A stretch of 10,958 nucleotides of DNA. It comes from Actinomycetota bacterium (GTDB lineage Bacteria > Actinomycetota > Acidimicrobiia > Acidimicrobiales > Poriferisodaliceae). Positions within the stretch are counted from its first letter, which is position 1, and each line of letters starts with the position of its first letter. The notes beneath the pieces are model-generated. The model was not told the origin of the DNA. It saw nothing but the letters and a program-made list of their open reading frames with translations, and did not search any database. The stretch is from the NCBI GenBank assembly GCA_002731665.1, contig PCCJ01000047.1, positions 1 through 10,958 of the forward strand, in the 5' to 3' direction. This document shows positions 1 to 6,276 of the stretch, in pieces. Made by a program: the position numbers and the translations under genes.

Positions 1-948
1 GAACGCAGTCGGGCTTCTTGAGATTGTCTTGAGGGCTTGTTGAAGGGCGTCAAAAAGAAATTGTTGTTGGCGACTATTTCTTTCTAGATCATTCCAAACT
101 CCTATCCGCTCCCAAGTTCCAGCATCAGTTTGGCTTAAGAGTCTACGGCTTCGAACGAATGCTAAAGCCTCTTCGCCTTGCAATCTGTGCTCCCCTGCGT
201 CGACGGCGAAACCTGTGCCACCTTGATTTTGATTGCCACTATCATTCACGTTGCGATCTCGGGTTGGTCTTTCGAAGCAGACATCTACTCCTCCGATTGC
301 GTCAACCAGTTTCCTGAAGCCGTCGAGATCAATTTCAACGAAGTGTTGGAGCCCTATTTTTAAGTGATTTTCAATAGTTGCGATTAGTCGCGCTGCTCTG
401 TCTTCGCTGTCTAGATCAAAATTGTAGGCAGAGTTTATTTTTGCTAATTTTTCAGATCCTGCTACCACAACAAGTAAATCTCTCGGCACGGAAACTATTG
501 CAGCGGTTCCATCTTCGCGCAAACGAAGAATCATTATTGTGTCTGCTAATTGATTGTTCACTGACCCTTCTCGCCCAGAGAGGATCGCATCGCCGTCTCT
601 AATGCCCTCGACGCTATCGGAGCCAACTAGCAGATAATTTTGCGACTCTCGTCCTGTCCAAGATGCAACAAACTCATCTGATTCTCCTTTCTCCTTCGTC
701 GTTTGCTGTTCATTGCTTCCTGTGGTGGCCCGGTTGTTTACAATTATTACGTCATCGGCGGTTACCTGACGCGGTTGAGCCGCAGTCAATGACGCATGGA
801 GATTCAGTCGGTCAACGTTGCTTAGCTTCCAGACAGATAAGCCAATTATTATTGTCGCCAACGCTGCAACAAAAGTTAACGAGCCTAGAAAGAACAGAAC
901 AAGCCGTTCGCGAATTAGTCGCTTTCTTCTTAAACGAGCACGATTCAT
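1..948 (-). CDS. LytR-CpsA-Psr (LCP) family cell-wall polymer transferase, partial (C-terminus beyond left edge)
   Basis: LCP enzymes transfer lipid-linked glycopolymers onto peptidoglycan at the outer face of the membrane. The visible 316 residues begin with a strongly basic segment (MNRARLRRKRLIRER), then one hydrophobic helix at about residues 17-40, giving an N-in membrane anchor. The LCP domain follows from about 104: NYLLVGSDS (104-112), ADTIMILRL with the conserved Asp at 136, VPRDL (155-159), KINSAYNF (170-177), IGGVDVCF (218-225), ALAFVRSR (261-268) and the late DLERNSRQQQ (287-296) carrying conserved arginines. These Arg/Asp positions bind the polyprenyl pyrophosphate and metal in characterised relatives. 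The ATG at 948 is the only start that keeps the basic n-region; no clear Shine-Dalgarno precedes it. It lies 28 bases after the GT4-like gene and closes the visible envelope cluster, fitting a role as ligase for the polymer made by the upstream genes. The frame stays open to the window edge. Confidence 0.93.
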   Translation of the reverse strand, partial: MNRARLRRKRLIRERLVLFFLGSLTFVAALATIIIGLSVWKLSNVDRLNLHASLTAAQPRQVTADDVIIVNNRATTGSNEQQTTKEKGESDEFVASWTGRESQNYLLVGSDSVEGIRDGDAILSGREGSVNNQLADTIMILRLREDGTAAIVSVPRDLLVVVAGSEKLAKINSAYNFDLDSEDRAARLIATIENHLKIGLQHFVEIDLDGFRKLVDAIGGVDVCFERPTRDRNVNDSGNQNQGGTGFAVDAGEHRLQGEEALAFVRSRRLLSQTDAGTWERIGVWNDLERNSRQQQFLFDALQQALKTISRSPTAF

Positions 949-976
949 TACTTCGCAAGGTAGCCCAAATAAGGAG

Positions 977-1909
977 TTAATTAGAGTCGGCGTTACCAAT
1001 GAGCGTTTCTAGCATTTTTTTCCTTAGACCTTCGCGCATTTTTAAGCCTATTTGCCTATCGCCGCTCAGTTGTCGCATAGCTAATCCTTCAACATTATCT
1101 AATAAGAGCCCATCCTTCCATTCTGTGGCGTGGCCCAGCCGCTCTACCCAACGATAGTATTTAGCTGCACCCCCCAGCTGTTCTAGCTCGGGATAGCCGA
1201 CTCTTCCTTGTTGCAACAGAGCTCGGGCTACTCGTTCCCATGAAGCCTCAGCTAAAGTCGCTCTTGCTTCAAAGCCTAATCTTTTAAGTTCAGGCTTATT
1301 TTTGAGTAACTCGCCAGCAAGTAAAACTATTTCTTCGACGCTACTACCTAGTAGTCCATTCGACCCGTGACGAATTGTGTCTGTGGCGCAGGGGTTCGAC
1401 GCCAAACCGACCACTGGGATCTCAGCAGCCATTGGGAATCTTATTCGGTGGATGCCTGATCCTTCTGGAGACGCATCAATTACTAACGACGTAGCACCCG
1501 CCTCAGCAGTCTCCTCGCTATCAATACCATGTTGTATTAAACCGGCCGATATTTCACTTGCCCATTTGCCGCTGAGCACGGCGACCGTAGCATCACCTTG
1601 CGAGCACTTCTTTATAGATTTTACGGGCAAAGGAGCGACGATGGGCCGCTGGGTACCTCTCCTCAATGCTTCCGGAAGCAAATGTCTAGCAGCCACTACA
1701 GACCATTCCGAAGAGACAGCATTTATATGCGTTACGTATCGTCGGATCGGTACTCCCGACGGAACTGGCAGGTCATCGCACGCAACTACAAATTCATATC
1801 CTGTTTTCTGATTTGCAGAGGTTACTTGTTCGACTTCACCCTTGTAGCGGCTAGTCAGCGCTTCGACAAGGCCCTCAGGAACACCTTGCGCAATCCCGAT
1901 TTTTTTCAT
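977..1909 (-). CDS. Short, degenerate GT4-like (GT-B) glycosyltransferase family protein
   Basis: Probably a glycosyltransferase or a non-catalytic relative of one. The middle of the 310-residue protein resembles the C-terminal half of GT-B group 1 enzymes: ASPEGSG (about 147-153), EIPVVGLASNP (about 163-173), DTIRHGSNGLLG (about 177-188), EEIVLLAGELL, then ARATLAEASWERVARAL. The first acidic residue of the usual E-x7-E motif seems present in EGSG, but the second is not where expected (RFPMAAE instead of the common LEAMA). The N-terminal half is short and poorly conserved, and about 70 C-terminal residues are unlike the family. The protein is smaller than the usual 350-400 residues. The ATG at 1909 overlaps the upstream TGA by one base (TGATG), which suggests re-initiation; a TTG three bases earlier is less likely. 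It sits between the coiled-coil gene and the LCP gene, so a role in envelope polysaccharide assembly is inferred; donor and acceptor are unknown. Confidence 0.62.
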   Translation of the reverse strand: MKKIGIAQGVPEGLVEALTSRYKGEVEQVTSANQKTGYEFVVACDDLPVPSGVPIRRYVTHINAVSSEWSVVAARHLLPEALRRGTQRPIVAPLPVKSIKKCSQGDATVAVLSGKWASEISAGLIQHGIDSEETAEAGATSLVIDASPEGSGIHRIRFPMAAEIPVVGLASNPCATDTIRHGSNGLLGSSVEEIVLLAGELLKNKPELKRLGFEARATLAEASWERVARALLQQGRVGYPELEQLGGAAKYYRWVERLGHATEWKDGLLLDNVEGLAMRQLSGDRQIGLKMREGLRKKMLETLIGNADSN

Positions 1910-2316
1910 CAAACTTGTGGTTTCATCTGCTCGTTTATTAGCTCTTGTAACCGGGTTAACCTAACGATATCGAGTTGCAGCTCTTCCAGAGCGGCGCCAA
2001 GATCATCGATTAACTGTTCATCTCCAGCCGTAACTATTTCTAGGCGAGCGGTAGCATTATCAAGAACTTGAGTCTGAGCTTCTACCTTCTCAAACCTCTC
2101 TAAATAGATTTGATATTTTTTGTTACTTTTCGCCAACTGTTCCTGACTCTCCACCAACTGTTCTATGGCGGCAGCCAACTCACTAGCGACATTCATAGCG
2201 CTAGCTCCAGCCGATTTGAACCTTCGGATCCGACCCAGTCGGCTATGGTTAGCGAGGTGCTGACGAGCATTCTCAAGATGCTTCATAGCATCGATTTTCT
2301 CTCCTTCACTATTCAT
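1909..2316 (-). CDS. Small predicted coiled-coil protein of unknown function
   Basis: I do not recognise this 135-residue protein. It is rich in Glu, Gln, Leu and Ala with heptad-like spacing from about residue 42 to 130 (for example ELAAAIEQLVESQEQLAK, and LGAALEELQLDIVRLTRLQ), so a long alpha-helical coiled coil is expected. No signal peptide, membrane segment or catalytic motif is visible, which points to a cytoplasmic oligomer or scaffold. The N-terminal 40 residues are basic (HLANHSRLGRIRRFKSAG), possibly contacting membrane or nucleic acid. The ATG at 2316 is preceded by a weak AAAGAG. An internal ATG at 2286 has AAGGAG 14 bases upstream, so a shorter 125-residue form is possible. It follows the GT2 gene by 28 bases, and its stop shares a base with the next start (TGATG at 1909-1911). 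Polysaccharide loci often carry coiled-coil chain-length or scaffold proteins, but that comparison is only suggestive here. Confidence 0.75.
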   Translation of the reverse strand: MNSEGEKIDAMKHLENARQHLANHSRLGRIRRFKSAGASAMNVASELAAAIEQLVESQEQLAKSNKKYQIYLERFEKVEAQTQVLDNATARLEIVTAGDEQLIDDLGAALEELQLDIVRLTRLQELINEQMKPQV

Positions 2317-2344
2317 ACTTTTACTCTTTGTCTTTTGCTTTCGC

Positions 2345-3415
2345 CTACCATTTGTTATCTCGAACGGAGTTGAGTAACTTGAATCGCAATCTGGGTGGAG
2401 TTGAGTTCGCTGAGATACCAGCCTCTAATAGGGCATCCCAAATCCCCGCCGGATTGCAGTGAACGGCGCGAGGAGCCAAAAGTTTCAATTGCTCTACGTT
2501 TGAGGGAAAAGATTTAGACACCACTACATCATCTCTACTACAGCGGTTCTTCAATTCGTCAACATTGGTTACTATTACAACAGAAAGATTAAGTGCACAC
2601 AACGAAGCAACGAACTGAGATTCGACATCGTTACCTAAAATTGCCACCCGCCCATGACACCTCGTTGTCTCCGCTCTGAAATTCGATATTCGAGGATGGT
2701 CACGTAGAAGCCACAACCAGCGAGTTGAAAGTCTCTTATGGTTTCTATGGGAAAGTTCTGCAACCATATCATTGTCAAAGGACCCACCGCTTTCGTGAAT
2801 CACTCGAGACTGCGGGACTGCAACCACAGAACGATTCTGAGCAGCTGCGAGCGTTGCTAGATCTACATCCTCGTAGTATCCGAGCCCATACGCAGGATCA
2901 AACCCGCCTATTCGATCAAACCAGTCTTTATTTATGACCCAACACGCGGCAGATATATGATCAACTCGACGAACAGTCCCCGACTCCACCATGTGAACAT
3001 GGACATGGCCGTCTGTGGTGACTTCGTTTCCAGCTTCGGTAAGAGTCAGTTCTGTGTCGAGGTAAACAGGCGAAGCGATTACGACTGAAGTATTTCTGAG
3101 GGCCTCTAGCAGCGGACTCAACCAATTTTCAGTAACGATTATGTCGGAATTCATAATCACTACTTGTTTACCTCGCGAATATTGAACTCCTAAGTTAGCT
3201 CCTCGTCCATAACCTAGGTTTACCGGCGACTTAATTAATCTGACTAATGGGAACTGAGAAATCACCCATTCGCTGGTGTCGTCAGGCGATGCATTATCAA
3301 TTACGATAACTTCATGGTTTTCCGGGGTGTATTTTTCTATTGATCGTAGAAGCCTGTCTGTCAGCATTTTTTTCCCGTATGCCACAATTACTATACTCGT
3401 CGTAACTGAATTCAT
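2345..3415 (-). CDS. GT2 family glycosyltransferase (rhamnosyltransferase-like, WbbL type) with an extra C-terminal region
   Basis: A cytoplasmic GT-A-fold transferase that moves a sugar from a nucleotide donor to a lipid-linked acceptor. The N-terminal ~240 residues carry the GT2 pattern: SIVIVAYG (7-14), VIVIDNASPDDT with Asp40, NLGYGRGANLG (66-76), MNSDI as the DxD-equivalent (88-92), GGFDPAYGLGYYEDVDLA (170-187) with the acidic pair at 182-183, and a late His207. This layout is typical of WbbL/RfbF-like rhamnosyltransferases. Residues ~254-335 form a separate block (GRVAILGNDVESQFVASLC followed by LSVVIVTNVDEL) that looks like a Rossmann-type beta-alpha-beta unit and is not part of a standard GT2; total length is 356. 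Start ATG at 3415 overlaps the previous stop as ATGA. With rmlD two genes upstream, dTDP-L-rhamnose is the most likely donor. In mycobacteria rmlD and wbbL are adjacent and serve the arabinogalactan linker; equivalence here is inference. Confidence 0.88.
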   Translation of the reverse strand: MNSVTTSIVIVAYGKKMLTDRLLRSIEKYTPENHEVIVIDNASPDDTSEWVISQFPLVRLIKSPVNLGYGRGANLGVQYSRGKQVVIMNSDIIVTENWLSPLLEALRNTSVVIASPVYLDTELTLTEAGNEVTTDGHVHVHMVESGTVRRVDHISAACWVINKDWFDRIGGFDPAYGLGYYEDVDLATLAAAQNRSVVAVPQSRVIHESGGSFDNDMVAELSHRNHKRLSTRWLWLLRDHPRISNFRAETTRCHGRVAILGNDVESQFVASLCALNLSVVIVTNVDELKNRCSRDDVVVSKSFPSNVEQLKLLAPRAVHCNPAGIWDALLEAGISANSTPPRLRFKLLNSVRDNKW

Positions 3416-4023
3416 TTCTGGGAGATCACCTGTCGAATGTCATCGTCATATCTAGATCGAAGTATCTGATGAATACTTGTGGCACTTTCCAACTCAGCTG
3501 CCTGCTCGGTAAGCCAGCTGCGTATTCGGTTAGGATTTACCGTTGCGATGTCCTTAATCGCCAGCTCAACTACTTCCTTTGCCCAAAGATCCGCAGTCGC
3601 TAATAATCTCTCTTTTACTTCTCCTGACTCTAATTTAGCTCTTATCAGCCTGCTTATAGCAGCACCTTCACGTGTAGACGGGCTAAATGACACTGCCCTA
3701 AGAACAGTTCCAAGTAACGTCCAATTAGATAGCTCCGGGTCAATACCCCAATTGCCATTTCCATCTTCAACGAGTTCGAGTGGAGTCTCTAACCCTAATT
3801 CAATTGATGCTTCCGACAGCCTTTTACTCTCACTTGCAGGCATCCGGAGAATGCCACCGATTGCCCGAGCTTCACTCGATATTACCACGTCTCCATCCTC
3901 AGCCATAACGACTTCAGCAAATGGTGCTGCCCACTCCAACGCCAAAAAACCGGCCGTGTCAATCAGGCGTTGAGACGCACTCGGATTCGGTGAGCTAACC
4001 GCTATTCGTAGAGAATTTCTCAC
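3412..4023 (-). CDS. Conserved-context hypothetical protein between rmlD and the GT2 gene
   Basis: I do not recognise this 203-residue protein. It has no signal peptide or membrane helix. The first ~60 residues look like an alpha/beta segment (LRIAVSSPNPSASQRL, then AEVVMAEDGDVVISSEA), the centre contains a Trp-bearing ELSNWTLLG, and residues ~115-203 are probably helical and charged (AISRLIRAKLESGEVKERLL, then SIHQILRSRYDDDIRQV). No catalytic motif could be assigned. The start is GTG at 4023, overlapping the rmlD stop as GTGA, with AGGA eight bases upstream (4032-4035). Its own stop overlaps the GT2 start as ATGA. Tight coupling on both sides argues that it is a real gene with a stoichiometric role in the rhamnose/polysaccharide module, perhaps a partner of the GT2 enzyme. 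A degenerate sugar-nucleotide or glycosyltransferase relative is possible but not shown. Confidence 0.78.
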   Translation of the reverse strand: MRNSLRIAVSSPNPSASQRLIDTAGFLALEWAAPFAEVVMAEDGDVVISSEARAIGGILRMPASESKRLSEASIELGLETPLELVEDGNGNWGIDPELSNWTLLGTVLRAVSFSPSTREGAAISRLIRAKLESGEVKERLLATADLWAKEVVELAIKDIATVNPNRIRSWLTEQAAELESATSIHQILRSRYDDDIRQVISQK

Positions 4024-4868
4024 AATATTTTTCCTAATGCTTGGGGTAGCGAATCGCGAAAATTAGGCAGTTCAGGTATCCCGGCTTCTCGCAAAGCAAG
4101 GTTGTCGAGCACTGAGTTAGCAGGCCTAAGAGCCGCTCGCTGAGGTATCAGTTCCTCCGTCTTGATGGCAGTTACTAGATCAGTTGGCTTACCAAGTGCC
4201 TTGAGAATTTCTTTCACGAATTCGTACCAACTTACGATTCCTTGATTCGTTACGTGAAATATGCCGTTGGCCTCTTTAAGCACCAGATCATGAATAGTCG
4301 ATGCTACATCGCTCGTGAAGGAAGGGTGCCCAATTTGATCTTCAACGAACTTCATAGGGGTGCTTTGCGATGCCAAGCGCACGACAGTTTTCAATAAGTT
4401 TGAACCATATGCGCCACAGAGCCACGACGTCCTCACGATAAGATCTTCTGGCCTCATCGCTTGCTCTCCTGCTTCCTTACTTCTGCCATACTCAGAGGAA
4501 GGGTTTGTCTTGTCAGTTTCTCGATACGGTCGACTCTGCATGCCATCAAACACATAGTCTGTAGATATTTGAACTACTCGAGCTCTATACCGCTCAGCAG
4601 CTTTGACCAACTGAGCTGGCCCAAGTGCGTTAGCTGCATAAGCAAGGTCTGGTTCAGACTCACATTCGTCAACGGCGGTAAAAGCTCCAGCGTTAATTAT
4701 GACATCGGGTTGGTGTGTATTGACTGCTAAGTCCACGGCTTCACAATTAGTAATGTCCAACTGGTTACGATCCAAAACAATGAGATGTTCGTTAGCTAGC
4801 TCGCGCTCTAGCTCTTGCCCCAGCTGACCTCCTCCTCCTGTCACTAAAATTTTTGGACTATTTTTCAT
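4020..4868 (-). CDS. rmlD: dTDP-4-dehydrorhamnose reductase RmlD
   Basis: Catalyses the last step of dTDP-L-rhamnose synthesis, NAD(P)H-dependent reduction of dTDP-4-dehydro-L-rhamnose in the cytoplasm. The 282-residue length is normal. It is an extended SDR: nucleotide-binding VTGGGGQLG (9-17), the DITN block (38-41), PDVIINAGAFTAVDECE (54-70), STDYVFDG (102-109), and the catalytic Tyr127-x3-Lys131 in EYGRSKEAGE. VRTSWLCG (145-152) and the C-terminal RPANSVLDN block are also family hallmarks. The ATG at 4868 has GAGG seven bases upstream (4876-4879) and overlaps the stop of the LpdA-like gene as ATGA; its own stop overlaps the next GTG. rmlA, rmlB and rmlC are not in the window, so the rest of the pathway must be encoded elsewhere. 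It heads the polysaccharide gene group and supplies rhamnose donor for the nearby glycosyltransferase. Confidence 0.95.
   Translation of the reverse strand: MKNSPKILVTGGGGQLGQELERELANEHLIVLDRNQLDITNCEAVDLAVNTHQPDVIINAGAFTAVDECESEPDLAYAANALGPAQLVKAAERYRARVVQISTDYVFDGMQSRPYRETDKTNPSSEYGRSKEAGEQAMRPEDLIVRTSWLCGAYGSNLLKTVVRLASQSTPMKFVEDQIGHPSFTSDVASTIHDLVLKEANGIFHVTNQGIVSWYEFVKEILKALGKPTDLVTAIKTEELIPQRAALRPANSVLDNLALREAGIPELPNFRDSLPQALGKIL
4032..4035 (-). promoter_or_regulatory. Ribosome binding site AGGA for the GTG start at 4023
   Basis: The minus strand reads AGGA, eight bases, then GTG, inside the last codons of rmlD. It supports GTG at 4023 as the true start of the 203-residue gene and fits translational coupling with rmlD. 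Confidence 0.5.
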
Positions 4869-6232
4869 TCGGCAGCCTCGGAAAGAGCTTCGCTTAAGGA
4901 TGGATATACAAATAGGCTTTCGTGCACGTCTTGTACTGTCAAATTTGCAGTTACTGCAAGAGCCACTACCGAGATCAACTCAGCGGCGTGTCTACCTACT
5001 ATGGAGCCACCTAACACGTGACCTGTGTTCGGATCGGACACAATTTTGACAAATCCTTTCGGATCGTCATTTATTAGTGCTTTCGCGTTCGACGAAAAAG
5101 GTACTTTCGTTACCCTTATTTTTCTACCAGTAGCGAATGCCTCAGCCTCGACCAGGCCAACATCAGCTATTTCTGGGTCAGTAAAAATCGCGGAAGCAGC
5201 TTTGTCATAAGCTAAATGGCGGTGCGGTCGCCCATCGTGCAAACCCATAATGTGTTCTGCAATTTTTCTGCCCTGCATCGCAGCTACTGAGGAAAGCGGT
5301 AACTTGCCAGAAAGATCACCTGCCACATAGATACTCGGCACAGAAGATTTGAGGTTGTGGTCCACCTCTACGTGGCCGTCTGAGTTCAATAAGACATTTG
5401 CATTATCCAGTCCAAGAGATTCCGTATTTGGTTGAGAACCGATGGCTATCAAAGCATGGCTTCCTTTCGCAACCCTTCCATCGCTGCAGTAAACCTCAAC
5501 TTTATTACCTATGCGTTTAACACCAACAGCTCGGGCTCCTTTCAATAATTGAACGCCTCGATCTAAAAACGTTTGCTCAAGTAGTGCTGCGGCTTCTGGG
5601 TCTTTATTTGGGAGAACCTGTTGTCGACTAACAATTAACGTGACCTCTGAGCCGAGTGAACTAAACATATGAACAAACTCCACGCCGGTAACCCCTGAAC
5701 CGACTACGACAAGTTGTTCTGGGATTTCTTTCGGCGGATAAGCATCACGGGTAGTCAGAATTCTTTCGGAGTCAATTATGGCCCACTCAGGAATTCGAGG
5801 CCGACTTCCAGTAGCTAAAACAATAACGTCGGCTTCAATTTCGATTTCATCTTCTTTCGTTCTGACGGACACGCTATTTGGACTAGAAAGCCTTGCCGTA
5901 CCGCGAATAATTTGAACTTCTAGACTCTTCAAAAGCTCTGTCACTGAGCGTTCCAACCGATTTTCGATGATCTGAATTCGGTTTTTTAGGTGTTGTACAT
6001 TAATTTCTGTTTCTACTTGTGCGAGGCCCATACCATCCAATCGGTGAGCAAATGACAATGCGCCACCGGTTGCAATCATTGACTTAGAAGGAACACAGTC
6101 TCTCAGATGAGCGAGCCCCCCGATAACGTCGCGCTCAACTAGAACCACTTGAGCGCCATAGCGCGCAGCGGAGGCCGCCGCATTATGTCCCGCAGGCCCA
6201 CCACCTACGACAACCACTTTTTTCTTTATCAT
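4865..6232 (-). CDS. LpdA-like NAD(P)H oxidoreductase (quinone reductase type) lacking the redox-active disulfide
   Basis: A two-dinucleotide-binding flavoprotein of the dihydrolipoamide dehydrogenase fold, 455 residues from the ATG at 6232. FAD-binding VVVVGGGPAGHNAA lies near the N-terminus, the NAD(P)H-binding GSGVTGVEF is central, the second FAD motif is IYVAGDLSG, and a dimerisation domain closes the protein. The active-site segment reads GGLAHLRDCVPSK: the first cysteine of the usual GGTCLNVGCIPSK is Ala (residue 41), leaving only Cys46. The C-terminal HisPro catalytic motif reads FVYPSLSE, so His is Tyr (443) while Glu448 stays. It therefore should not act as a lipoamide dehydrogenase. 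The pattern matches mycobacterial LpdA (Rv3303c), reported as an NAD(P)H:quinone oxidoreductase. A TTG at 6238 gives two more residues; neither start has a clear Shine-Dalgarno. The stop overlaps rmlD (ATGA), so the two are probably translated together. Confidence 0.9.
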   Translation of the reverse strand: MIKKKVVVVGGGPAGHNAAASAARYGAQVVLVERDVIGGLAHLRDCVPSKSMIATGGALSFAHRLDGMGLAQVETEINVQHLKNRIQIIENRLERSVTELLKSLEVQIIRGTARLSSPNSVSVRTKEDEIEIEADVIVLATGSRPRIPEWAIIDSERILTTRDAYPPKEIPEQLVVVGSGVTGVEFVHMFSSLGSEVTLIVSRQQVLPNKDPEAAALLEQTFLDRGVQLLKGARAVGVKRIGNKVEVYCSDGRVAKGSHALIAIGSQPNTESLGLDNANVLLNSDGHVEVDHNLKSSVPSIYVAGDLSGKLPLSSVAAMQGRKIAEHIMGLHDGRPHRHLAYDKAASAIFTDPEIADVGLVEAEAFATGRKIRVTKVPFSSNAKALINDDPKGFVKIVSDPNTGHVLGGSIVGRHAAELISVVALAVTANLTVQDVHESLFVYPSLSEALSEAAE

Positions 6233-6276
6233 GACCAAAGTGTAGGAGCCCCAGGGACCATCCGGGTTTCACTCAC

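Noticed and set aside
178..980. Several plus-strand open frames of 61-105 codons
   Set aside because: They are antisense to a continuous LCP-domain frame (948 to 1) with clear motifs and a membrane anchor.
1377..2071. Two plus-strand open frames of 144 and 157 codons
   Set aside because: They lie antisense to the GT4-like and coiled-coil genes, have no recognisable domain, and the minus-strand frames show family motifs and coupled starts.
3479..3973. Plus-strand open frame of 164 codons
   Set aside because: Its Ser/Ala-rich translation is typical of an antisense shadow of the 203-residue gene, whose overlaps and ribosome binding site support the minus strand.
4865..6232. Annotation as dihydrolipoamide dehydrogenase or mercuric reductase
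   Set aside because: The CxxxxC disulfide and the C-terminal HisPro motif are both broken (Ala and Tyr), so those activities are not supported.
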